Source: DATDCV01 sp036524155 | GTDB lineage: Bacteria > Verrucomicrobiota > Verrucomicrobiia > Limisphaerales > UBA8199 | Reading direction: 5' to 3' | Length of the DNA stretch: 16,554 bases | Assembly: GCA_036524155.1 (NCBI GenBank) | Contig: DATDCV010000470.1 | Coordinates: 1 to 16,554 of the forward strand | In this document: positions 1 to 5,937 of the stretch, one piece after another | Layout: every line of letters begins with the position of its first letter | How positions within the stretch are numbered: the first letter of the stretch is position 1 | Notes under the pieces: generated by a model | What the model was told of the DNA's origin: nothing | Database searches by the model: none | Seen by the model: only the letters and a program-made list of their open reading frames with translations | Program-made: the position numbers and the translations under genes

Positions 1-124
1 CGTCGTCGCGGCAATGGTCAATAAAATACGCGGCAGCCTCGTCTTGCGACTCTGCCGTTAACTCGTCGTAATACATCTTGCCGCCATGCTTCCAATGCAT
101 GCCAAAAATGTAGCTCTGCCACAT
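1..124 (-). CDS. Small hypothetical protein, 3' end beyond window (cassette gene 3)
   Basis: Not recognised. The minus strand reads open from an ATG at 122-124 to the window edge, giving 41 codons that begin MWQSYIFGMHWKHGGK and continue with a Tyr/Asp/Glu-rich stretch, so the 3' end is missing. The composition (aromatic and charged residues well spread, few Ala/Arg runs) looks like real protein. An AGGTGA Shine-Dalgarno-like stretch lies 4-5 nt before the ATG. The gene starts about 12 nt after the putative R' end of the attC-like site at 136-231, which is where a gene cassette normally starts its ORF. I infer that it is the third cassette gene of a minus-strand array. The alternative is an ordinary small chromosomal gene. 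No function can be assigned. Confidence 0.55.
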   Translation of the reverse strand, partial: MWQSYIFGMHWKHGGKMYYDELTAESQDEAAAYFIDHCRDD

Positions 125-135
125 ACGTCACCTAC

Positions 136-231
136 GCCGAAAGACGAGACTGAGCGATGCGGGCCGCCGAAAACGTCCGGACCACCGACCAATGTCGCCC
201 GCCCGCATGCGCTCCAGTGACCTTGTTGGGC
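136..231 (-). other. attC-like recombination site, degenerate R' box
   Basis: Read on the minus strand: R'' box GCCCAAC (231-225, perfect RYYYAAC), 6-nt spacer, then an arm at 218-201. This arm pairs with 164-149 (ACTGAGCGATGCGGGC on plus) over 16 bp. Two bases are left unpaired, both on the R'' side (G209 and C214 or C215). The expected R' position (142-136) reads TTTCGGC, 5 of 7 matches to GTTGGGC, with the key first G lost. The layout (box, spacer, stem with single-base bulges on one side, about 96 bp) is that of an integron attC. The poor R' makes it weaker than the site at 665-754 and possibly inactive. Confidence 0.5.
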
Positions 232-258
232 TGCCCCGCGCAAGTCTGTGCCATCCAC

Positions 259-327
259 AAACCCCAGCGGGGTGTCCTGCTTATAGTAACGCCACGCTCT
301 GGGGTACGACCAAACCCCAGCGGGGTG
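259..327. repeat. Pair of 13-bp palindromes (REP-like element)
   Basis: The palindrome ACCCCAGCGGGGT occurs at 261-273 and 314-326, exactly 53 bp apart and in the same orientation. Both are embedded in a longer shared context (AAACCCCAGCGGGGTG followed by CCTG after one or two bases). A half-palindrome CTGGGGT (298-304) sits between them. It lies in the unusually long 3' untranslated part of the second cassette, between the stop at 430 and the attC-like site. I recall similar interspersed elements in Planctomycetota and Verrucomicrobiota genomes, but cannot confirm identity here. Confidence 0.6.
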
Positions 328-429
328 ACCTGCCCTGTGACCCGCCTCTCACCACGGAGTGCCGGGGACCCGCTGTCGCTACAGGTCATCCCGCCGTCGC
401 CTCCACTACGCTCGTTAGAAAACGAACGC

Positions 430-660
430 TCACCGAAGCCTCTTCATGATCTCAAGTGCCACGAACCCAACGAAAACCACTACCACAATGATAACCATGA
501 GTTTCGTGGATTGCTTCGATTGCTGATTCCATTTCGTGTGATTTTCCAACGCCACCCGGTTCACATCTGAAGCCTCCTTAAGGTTGGCTCGAATAAGTTC
601 AAGGTGCTCCCGTTGAAGGTCTCGAATCTCTCGCAATAGTTGTTTGGTTTCGTCGTCCAT
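430..660 (-). CDS. Small coiled-coil, single-pass membrane protein (cassette gene 2)
   Basis: This 76-residue protein begins MDDETKQLLREIRDLQREH. Residues 1-50 are charged, with heptad-like Leu/Ile spacing (a likely helix or coiled coil). Residues 54-70 form one strongly hydrophobic segment (LMVIIVVVVFVGFVALEI), followed by the basic end MKRLR, so the C-terminus is probably anchored in the membrane. The ATG lies 4 nt after the R' box of the attC site at 665-754, with weak Shine-Dalgarno AGAAGA overlapping that box. This is the usual geometry of an integron gene cassette. Its DNA is visibly less GC-rich than the flanking genes, consistent with acquired DNA. I recognise no family. Short membrane-anchored proteins with an amphipathic helix occur among phage-like and toxin-like small proteins, but nothing here supports a specific role. 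Confidence 0.75.
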   Translation of the reverse strand: MDDETKQLLREIRDLQREHLELIRANLKEASDVNRVALENHTKWNQQSKQSTKLMVIIVVVVFVGFVALEIMKRLR

Positions 661-664
661 ATTC

Positions 665-754
665 TTCTAACGGAAAGTGCAGCCGCGCCGGGCCAAAAGC
701 GATCGAAAACGGCTGAGGCGCCCCCCCGGCGTCGGCTGGCACGCATCGTTAGGC
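665..754 (-). other. attC recombination site (integron cassette junction)
   Basis: On the minus strand: R'' GCCTAAC (754-748, perfect RYYYAAC), 5-nt spacer, L'' arm at 742-725, an apical region, L' arm at 692-677, 5-nt spacer, and R' GTTAGAA (671-665, 6 of 7 to GTTRRRY). The arms pair over 16 bp (677-692 with 742-725), leaving two single unpaired bases, G738 and T732. Both are on the R'' side and on the plus (folding, bottom) strand, which is the hallmark that gives attC hairpins their strand polarity. Length is 90 bp, within the family range. The site starts 18 nt after the stop of one gene and ends 4 nt before the ATG of the next, as expected at a cassette junction. Confidence 0.85.
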
Positions 755-772
755 TGGACGAGTCTCATGGAT

Positions 773-1201
773 CTACTCCCACGCCGACCCTTTCAACTTC
801 CCAATCATCGCGTCCACCTCTTTTTTCGTCGCATCGACTTCGAACGCGTCCGTAAAGTGACCGATATCCTCGAAGGCCAGACGCCTTTCATCCAGTGCTC
901 CCGTGATACGCGCGCCCGCCCGCAGACGGAACACGGAGTTTGCACCACCCCACACCAGAATCGAACCATCGGCATTTACCGCGAGGACATGCTTCCGATC
1001 GTCCAGGATAAAGCCGGCTTCGGTAAATTTGGCCTTCACCTTCTTGATTTGCAGTGGATCAAATACTATCTCCCTTACTTTGATTGGACGCCCGTTCCAC
1101 TGCGCCTTGATCGTCCGCGGAACTAACGTTCTCATTTTCTCGAGCTTGACGAAATGCGTCGCGAACGATCGTTGAAGGGATTTAACCAGGTTTTGACTCA
1201 T
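773..1201 (-). CDS. Hypothetical protein (cassette gene 1)
   Basis: This 142-residue soluble protein has mixed alpha/beta composition and no signal peptide or membrane segment. It begins MSQNLVKSLQRSFATHFVKL, has a basic N-terminal helix, a middle part with beta-like segments (ILDDRKHVLAVNADGSILVW around residues 64-83) and an acidic/amphipathic C-terminal helix. The frame is favoured over the antisense frames by its balanced composition. The stop codon at 773-775 lies 18 nt before the R'' box of the attC site, so it reads as a cassette gene. GGTAGGC at 1218-1212, 10 nt before the ATG, differs at one base from the GTTAGGC expected at the start of a cassette whose own R'' is GCCTAAC. No family recognised. 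Confidence 0.65.
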   Translation of the reverse strand: MSQNLVKSLQRSFATHFVKLEKMRTLVPRTIKAQWNGRPIKVREIVFDPLQIKKVKAKFTEAGFILDDRKHVLAVNADGSILVWGGANSVFRLRAGARITGALDERRLAFEDIGHFTDAFEVDATKKEVDAMIGKLKGSAWE

Positions 1202-1391
1202 ACGTGAAGCGGCCTACCAATGGTTGAACCAGTGGTTCGTCTATCACTGAGGTCCGATTTTCCATCGAGGATCCTCATGATTAAATGTTTATACGCCGAT
1301 CAGCACTCAGGTCAACCCTGCAAAAACAGTCGCCCCACTGCCCCTTCGCTCCCAGCCAGCCAAATCCCCAGCCGGGCCGCGCCTTAGATCA

Positions 1392-1475
1392 TTGTAGGAG
1401 ACGACGTCAGGAGGCTCTGATCTTGTCCGTCGCGGTCGCACAAATAATGGAGACTCCTTACGTCGTCTCCTACAA
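1392..1475. repeat. 26-bp inverted repeat (REP/MITE-like hairpin)
   Basis: Left arm 1392-1417 begins TTGTAGGAGACGACGT. Right arm 1450-1475 is its reverse complement with 2 mismatches in 26 (arm positions 17 and 23). The arms are separated by 32 bp. It sits about 100 bp beyond the stop of the minus-strand O-antigen ligase gene. Perfect pairing is concentrated at the outer 16 bp, as in a mobile REPIN or MITE-type element. No T-run follows on either strand, so a terminator role is less likely. Confidence 0.7.
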
Positions 1476-1501
1476 GCTGCACTCTTCACTGGCAGCAGAA
1501 T

Positions 1502-1545
1502 GAGGCGAGGACGAGGAAGAGGACGAGAAAGAGGCCGAGGAGGAC
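1502..1545. repeat. Purine-rich hexamer repeat, about 7 copies of AGGACG-like unit
   Basis: The stretch is almost purely G/A with a C at regular 6-nt spacing: units such as AGGCG, AGGACG, AGGAAG, AGGACG, AGAAAG, AGGCCG, AGGAGG. It lies 26 bp from the inverted repeat, and the two may form one composite interspersed element. Confidence 0.6.
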
Positions 1546-1577
1546 TATAAACGGCGGCACTTGGGCCTTCGCCAAGG

Positions 1578-3116
1578 CTACTGCGCAACGGGCCGGCGCG
1601 ACAGCGTAAACAGGATCGCGCAGATCAGCAAAAACAGAAACAGTGTCGAATGGATCTGGAACGGGAAATCAAACCGGGCGTGCAGCATGCAGCCACCCAG
1701 GGCCAGCCAGCAAAGGATCACAAATCTCCGCCCGCCGTGGATCCCTCCAGGCGAAAACCATCGCAGCAACACACAGATGAACGCCGCAGCGATAAGGCAA
1801 GAACCGGCCCATCCGAATGTGATGCGGGTCTCGAGCCAATCGTTGTGAAGCTGCGCGGGCCAGAAAATGTCCGGCCGGGGATACAACTGTGAGACCGTCT
1901 CGAACGAACCGGGGCCGATGCCGAACACCGGGTAATCACGCGCAATAGGGCGCGCCGCGGCGTACAACTGCTCCCGACCGGCGAGACCGTCACTAAATTC
2001 GTCCAGGCGGGGACGGAGTTGCTTCCAACCGAGCGCAAAGCCCAACGCGAGCGCCGCGATGAAGAACACTGCCAGGGCGCGAAACGTCAGGCGCCGCGCG
2101 CGCCGGGCTTCACGGCGCGCCGACGACAGACTCGATCGGGGACGGACGGGTTCCGCCAACCAATGCGTGGCGGCAAAGACCAGCGCGGCGAGACCGGCGA
2201 GCGCGGCGGAAATGATCGCTCCGGCCCGACTGGTGGAGAGGATCGGGCAGGCGGCCATAATTGCAGCCGCCACCAGCACCAGGTGGTGGTTTGTCCGGCG
2301 AGGACCGCAACCCCGGTTCAGGGTCCACCAAAACCCCAGACACACCGGCCAGAGCAGGTTGAAGTATTGCGCGGCGTTCGAGCGGTAGGCATAGGGACCG
2401 AATTGTCCCTCAGCGGTCTGGTGAATGCGCGGCTGGACCAGAAACAAGAGCCGGGGAGAATTCGCGGCCCGCTGAATGACGGCTTCGGCCCCCAGCAGCG
2501 CGCCGCTGATCGCCAGCAGCCACAGAAACCGCCTCAGCCGCGCCGGAAACAGCGGCGCCGCAGCTCCGTTCACGCTGCTGAGCTTTTGCCACTCGGCCCG
2601 TTCCTCGCCGCTGGATTTCCCCAGCAGCCAGTCGCGCACCGCCCAGAAGCAGCACGCCAACCCAAGATAAGTCCAAAACGCAAACCAGGTCGCGCTGGCG
2701 TCGAGACTGTGCGGCAGCCACCGGATGCAGTCGCGATAGGCGAATGTCAGCGAGCGCTCATCGAACGTCGCTCGCGCATTCAACGCGCTGACCAGGCAAT
2801 AAGCCAGCAGCAAGCCGGTTAGAGCCGCGAGCGCATAGGTCAAGGGCGCCGTTCCCTCAGAGATCCACCGGGACGGCCGGTAGCCTCGAAACCGCCTGAT
2901 CGTGAGTTTCACTAACAGCAATGCCCCCAGCGCATACCCCCCGCAGTTCATGACCCACATCGACCACCGCTCCGTCGTCCCGAACGCCCAAGGACTGAAG
3001 ACCACGAGCAAGCAAATGATGGCTCCGCTCAGCAGGTCGCCGGCCCGATAGAGCTGCACGTCGGCGGCTCTCAGACTTGCCGCTGAGTCGACCTGGCGAG
3101 AATTCCCCCAAATCAT
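1578..3116 (-). CDS. O-antigen ligase / polymerase (Wzy_C) family membrane protein
   Basis: A 512-residue polytopic inner-membrane protein, likely to transfer or polymerise undecaprenyl-linked polysaccharide on the periplasmic face. About ten or more hydrophobic segments are visible, starting near residues 27-45, 55-70, 90-112 and 142-163. The periplasmic Wzy_C region carries the typical marks: GPYAYRSNAAQYFNLL (240-255), TSRAG (295-299), R381 after a basic loop, GIGPGSF (399-405) and HNDWLE (424-429), followed by further membrane helices to the C-terminus. Length is typical, though the 320-345 Arg/Ala-rich loop is long. The start at 3116 gives a plausible cytoplasmic N-terminus. It follows two genes of the same strand after a 218-bp repeat-filled gap, and probably belongs to the same envelope-polysaccharide block. 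Ligase and polymerase cannot be told apart from sequence alone. Confidence 0.85.
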   Translation of the reverse strand: MIWGNSRQVDSAASLRAADVQLYRAGDLLSGAIICLLVVFSPWAFGTTERWSMWVMNCGGYALGALLLVKLTIRRFRGYRPSRWISEGTAPLTYALAALTGLLLAYCLVSALNARATFDERSLTFAYRDCIRWLPHSLDASATWFAFWTYLGLACCFWAVRDWLLGKSSGEERAEWQKLSSVNGAAAPLFPARLRRFLWLLAISGALLGAEAVIQRAANSPRLLFLVQPRIHQTAEGQFGPYAYRSNAAQYFNLLWPVCLGFWWTLNRGCGPRRTNHHLVLVAAAIMAACPILSTSRAGAIISAALAGLAALVFAATHWLAEPVRPRSSLSSARREARRARRLTFRALAVFFIAALALGFALGWKQLRPRLDEFSDGLAGREQLYAAARPIARDYPVFGIGPGSFETVSQLYPRPDIFWPAQLHNDWLETRITFGWAGSCLIAAAFICVLLRWFSPGGIHGGRRFVILCWLALGGCMLHARFDFPFQIHSTLFLFLLICAILFTLSRRPVAQ

Positions 3117-3197
3117 ATTCCGCCCATTGATTCCCCGTTGCGACTCAATTCAAAATGCGCCCACATATTCAACCAGCGGCCAATGATCCTCCCTCTC

Positions 3198-3223
3198 CCC
3201 CGCCAATCCGCGGATTGGCGGGG
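3198..3223. repeat. 26-bp perfect palindrome
   Basis: A perfect dyad is centred between 3210 and 3211 (inner core CCGCCAATCCGCGGATTGG). It is flanked by CCCTCTCC on the left and GGGAGGGCTGGGGAGAGG on the right. The flanks match the element at 7434-7480, in which a different inverted repeat occupies the centre. It lies in the 218-bp gap upstream of the O-antigen ligase gene. Confidence 0.7.
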
Positions 3224-3234
3224 AGGGCTGGGGA

Positions 3235-3340
3235 GAGGAGGCCCTTCTAAAACCCGAATGACTCAGGGGGCTCTCGCATTTCCTCGTGCTGTTGCATTTT
3301 CCGTTTGAGGAGGCCCCTCCAAAAGCCGAATGACTCAGGG
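3235..3340. repeat. Two 34-bp direct repeats, 72-bp period
   Basis: GAGGAGGCCC at 3235 and 3307 begins two near-identical 34-bp copies (3235-3268 and 3307-3340), each ending CCGAATGACTCAGGG and differing at 3 positions. The second copy contains the stop codon of the Ala-rich protein gene (TGA at 3337-3335 on minus). The 72-bp period is a multiple of three, so the duplication may derive from coding DNA or have extended the end of an older gene. Confidence 0.65.
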
Positions 3341-4129
3341 CGCAGCGTAATTTCTTTGGCCGCGCGGTCCGGGGCCGGGAGGCGGAGGATCGGAACCGGG
3401 CGGGAGCACGGAGGGCGGTTCGGAACCACGCGTTGACAAACCCAACGGCGTCCCAGCCACAGTGGGCGCCAAAATGGCAGGTGCCGGCAAGGGTTTGACC
3501 GATTCCAACACCACCGGCACCGAAGGCGCCTTGTCGCGGCGGTCGGCCAGCGCAGCCTCAATCCCGGGTCTTACGCCGGGGACGGCGGCCGCCACACCCC
3601 GCAGAACCTCCAGGCTGGCGGCAGGCACGGCACTGGCCACCGCGAGCGCAACACTCTTATATTGCCCAGGGACGGCACGGCAGACGGCGGCAACGATCTT
3701 TTCGGCTTGTGCGGGCGCGGCTGAAGCCGCCACCCGGGCGTAATGTATTGCCTCCTTCGGCTGCGCTTCCGCCGCGGCACCTGCCGCAACGGACGCCATT
3801 TCCGGCATCGCCTTCGAAACGGCGGAAACAACAGTGCCGGCCGAAGCCGGGTTGATAGCGACCGCCGACTTGACCACCCGCACCGTCAGCCTCCCGCGTT
3901 CCCGAGGCTTGGCGCTCCTCACGATTTCAGCCGCTTTCGCCGGCATCTCAGCCGCGGCAACCCGTGACAGCTCTTCTTCGACGCCGGCTGGGCGCGCGTC
4001 TCCGGCGAACGCGCTCCATTGGAACATCAGACCAATGGCCAACGCCACCACCGCACCTCCCTTTACAGCCGCCCAGGCACCCCTGGACACCGCGCAGTTC
4101 ATATTGTCTCTATCACTTTTCAGTTTCAT
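3335..4129 (-). CDS. Secreted Ala-rich protein with seven exact 15-residue repeats
   Basis: A 264-residue protein of unknown function. Residues 1-42 look like a long signal peptide (basic start, hydrophobic core near 24-34, cleavage after FAGDA or SAFAG). From P94 to about 198, a Pro begins every 15th residue (94, 109, 124, 139, 154, 169, 184), each followed by a short Ala/Val-rich helix, for example PAQAEKIVAAVCRAV and PGQYKSVALAVASAV. This suggests a small alpha-helical solenoid. The C-terminal 65 residues are Pro/Gly/Ser-rich and probably disordered (PPGSDPPPPGPGPRG). The start overlaps the stop of the upstream transferase gene as ATGA (4126-4129), so translation is probably coupled. That places the protein in envelope-polysaccharide biology. 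An internal start at Met10 is possible but would lose the overlap. Confidence 0.7.
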   Translation of the reverse strand: MKLKSDRDNMNCAVSRGAWAAVKGGAVVALAIGLMFQWSAFAGDARPAGVEEELSRVAAAEMPAKAAEIVRSAKPRERGRLTVRVVKSAVAINPASAGTVVSAVSKAMPEMASVAAGAAAEAQPKEAIHYARVAASAAPAQAEKIVAAVCRAVPGQYKSVALAVASAVPAASLEVLRGVAAAVPGVRPGIEAALADRRDKAPSVPVVLESVKPLPAPAILAPTVAGTPLGLSTRGSEPPSVLPPGSDPPPPGPGPRGQRNYAAP

Positions 4130-5730
4130 CGTAATGCCTCACTAAACGGTGGGGCCGCCTCTCCGAGACGGCCGTTTCCGCTGGTTCTTTCGGCCCTTCC
4201 CAGCCCCTGTTCGCCGCCCACCACCTGCGCAGCCGGCGCAGCGCAGTCTAACCGACGTTGCGTTCGCCATCGCGCCGCTGCTTTCACCCAACCTTCGGCC
4301 AGCAACTCCGCCAGGATCTCGCTTCGTCGCACGTCAGGTTCTATGGGCGGTCCTGAACGATGTTGAACCTGGCAAGGCCCCTGCCCCACGCATGCGCCCG
4401 GCTTCAGGCAGCCGGCTGCCCGCATCCTCAGCACTCCAAAGTCCCCGCAATTCACTTCCTGGTCGAAGCAAACTCCCCGGCACCGCGCAGGCAGCGACCA
4501 AGCCCGTTTGCCGTCCGCCAAATGCAGCTCGATCGAGCTGAATCCGAGCCGCCGGCCGGCAAACACGAGGTCCGCGAACAATTCGTCCAACGAAGCGCAG
4601 CGGTCTCCCTCATGCTGCAGCCAGTTCGAGAGCGAAAGCGCGTATTGGACCTCCTGACGAACGGCGAGCGAGTTGCCAAAGTTCCGTCCGACCGCCAGCC
4701 ATTCGCGAGCCAGGCTCAGCCTCCCTGCGCCCACCAGCAGCACCAGCACCCCAACCCCCAGCAACACCGGCATCAACTGGCCCCGCGACCAGCACGCCGC
4801 GAACCCTATCACCAGAAAAATCAGCGTCACCGCGTACAGCGACAGCACCACCTTCCGACGCGACATCCCGGTCGCCAGCAACCGGTGATGAATATGCCGG
4901 CGGTCCGGCCGGAACAGCGGCAGGCCGCGGAACCCGCGTCGCAAGATCGCCAGCGACGTGTCCACGATCGGCAACGCCAGCACGAACAACGGCGCGATCA
5001 ATGCCGCCACCACCGTCCCCTTGTGCGAGCCCACCAACGAAAAAACGGCAATCTGAAATCCCACAAGGTAAGCGCCTCCATCGCCGAGATAAATCCGGGC
5101 AGGCGGAAAATTAAACCACAGAAACGCCAGCAACGAGCCCGTCACCCCCGCCGTCAGGAACACAAACGTGCCATTTTGGTATCCGACGTACACCAGCAGC
5201 GCCATCAACATCAACCCGATCCCCCCCGCCAACCCGTCCACACCGTCAATCAGGTTCATCAGGTTCGTGATTCCCACCAGCCACACCACCGTGAAAACCA
5301 TCCCCCACCCGCCCAATTCCACCACCTGGCCGCCAAGCGGCAACTTTAGCGAATCGATCCCCAGGCCGGCGTAATCAACGCAAAGAGCGATCCCCACCTG
5401 CGCCAGCAGCTTCCGTTTCGCCCCTAGCGCCTGCAGATCGTCCCAGAAACCTACCGCAAACATCGCCAGCGAGCCCAGGATTACCGTCAGCCGGCCCGGA
5501 ACGTTCGACCGATGCGCGGGCAGAAGCAGTGCGACAAAAAACTCTACCGCTAAGAACGCCACCGCCAGCGCCAGCCCGCCAAACCGCGGCACCCTCTCCT
5601 TGTGCGTATGATGAAAATCCCGGCCACGACCAAGCCCGTATCGCTTCGCCAAACGCAAAATCAGCGGAATCACCAAGGCCACCGTTCCGGCCCCAAGCAG
5701 CGCGCAACCGATGATGGGATAAAGATCCAT
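4126..5730 (-). CDS. WecA/TagO/MraY-like polyprenyl-phosphate sugar-phosphate transferase with C-terminal extension
   Basis: A 534-residue membrane enzyme of the PNPT family. It transfers a sugar-phosphate from a UDP-sugar to undecaprenyl phosphate at the inner membrane, the first step of a lipid-linked glycan. Family marks are in order: HKERVPRFGG (43-52), WDDLQALGAKRKLLAQ (96-111) with the Mg-binding DD, NLIDGVDGLAGG (159-170), YLGDGGA (214-220), D257 before LAILRR, and RRHIHHRLL (277-285). The His-rich motif and the lack of MraY-specific features favour WecA/TagO over MraY. About 11 hydrophobic segments end near 335. The remaining 200 residues are soluble: 350-445 look like a folded, GAF-like domain (weak judgement), and the tail is Gly/Arg-rich. 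Usual members are 330-370 residues, so the extension is notable. It is the first gene of the block and its end overlaps the next gene by ATGA. Confidence 0.88.
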   Translation of the reverse strand: MDLYPIIGCALLGAGTVALVIPLILRLAKRYGLGRGRDFHHTHKERVPRFGGLALAVAFLAVEFFVALLLPAHRSNVPGRLTVILGSLAMFAVGFWDDLQALGAKRKLLAQVGIALCVDYAGLGIDSLKLPLGGQVVELGGWGMVFTVVWLVGITNLMNLIDGVDGLAGGIGLMLMALLVYVGYQNGTFVFLTAGVTGSLLAFLWFNFPPARIYLGDGGAYLVGFQIAVFSLVGSHKGTVVAALIAPLFVLALPIVDTSLAILRRGFRGLPLFRPDRRHIHHRLLATGMSRRKVVLSLYAVTLIFLVIGFAACWSRGQLMPVLLGVGVLVLLVGAGRLSLAREWLAVGRNFGNSLAVRQEVQYALSLSNWLQHEGDRCASLDELFADLVFAGRRLGFSSIELHLADGKRAWSLPARCRGVCFDQEVNCGDFGVLRMRAAGCLKPGACVGQGPCQVQHRSGPPIEPDVRRSEILAELLAEGWVKAAARWRTQRRLDCAAPAAQVVGGEQGLGRAERTSGNGRLGEAAPPFSEALR

Positions 5731-5828
5731 GCCGGGATGGCTCAGCCGGGGGAGCGCCGAGCCCGTTTCGTGTCGATCGTTTGCATTGTACTGGACCCGC
5801 CAAACGTCTTAACTGCGGTCACGTTACT

Positions 5829-5843
5829 CGGTGTTCAACACCG
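5829..5843. promoter_or_regulatory. 15-bp palindrome in divergent intergenic region
   Basis: CGGTGTTCAACACCG has 7-bp perfect arms around a single C. It lies midway in the 207-bp gap between the divergently transcribed transferase gene (start 5730) and the response regulator (start near 5938). It could be an operator serving either gene. No convincing -35/-10 pair was found near it. Confidence 0.3.
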
Positions 5844-5937
5844 ATGTCCAGCACATTTTCGGGCGGGATTTGACGGCGAAACATTTGTCTTGTGAGCGGC
5901 GAGTTACAGTGTGATGCTCTGCCCTTCACATCCTATT

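Larger units (their letters stand above)
125..429. other. Non-coding stretch between cassette genes
   Basis: This 305-bp gap contains the attC-like site (136-231) and the palindrome pair (259-327). The remaining part, 328-429, shows no convincing ORF. Reading frames crossing it are Pro/Arg/Ser-rich and lack protein character. Confidence 0.5.
1202..1577. other. Non-coding gap with repeats
   Basis: This 376-bp gap lies between the cassette region and the end of the O-antigen ligase gene. It contains a possible degraded R' box (1212-1218), the quasi-palindrome GAACCAGTGGTTC (1226-1238), the long inverted repeat (1392-1475) and the purine-rich hexamer repeat (1502-1545). No ORF with protein-like composition is seen in it. 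Confidence 0.5.

Noticed and set aside
677..1126. Plus-strand frame across the attC site and the first cassette gene
   Set aside because: Crosses the attC hairpin and is Arg/Pro-rich; the minus frame has better composition and fits the cassette geometry.
2019..2822. Long plus-strand reading frame of 267 codons
   Set aside because: Lies wholly antisense to the O-antigen ligase gene; Arg/Gln/Gly-rich composition without domains, the usual shadow of a GC-rich gene.
3247..3561. Minus-strand frame containing PESFGF twice
   Set aside because: Out of frame with the Ala-rich gene and very Arg/Trp/Pro-rich; the repeated peptide follows from the DNA repeat.
4360..5349. Plus-strand frame of 329 codons
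   Set aside because: Antisense to the transferase gene; dominated by Gln, His, Arg and Pro, and produced by complement of its Leu/Val/Gly codons.
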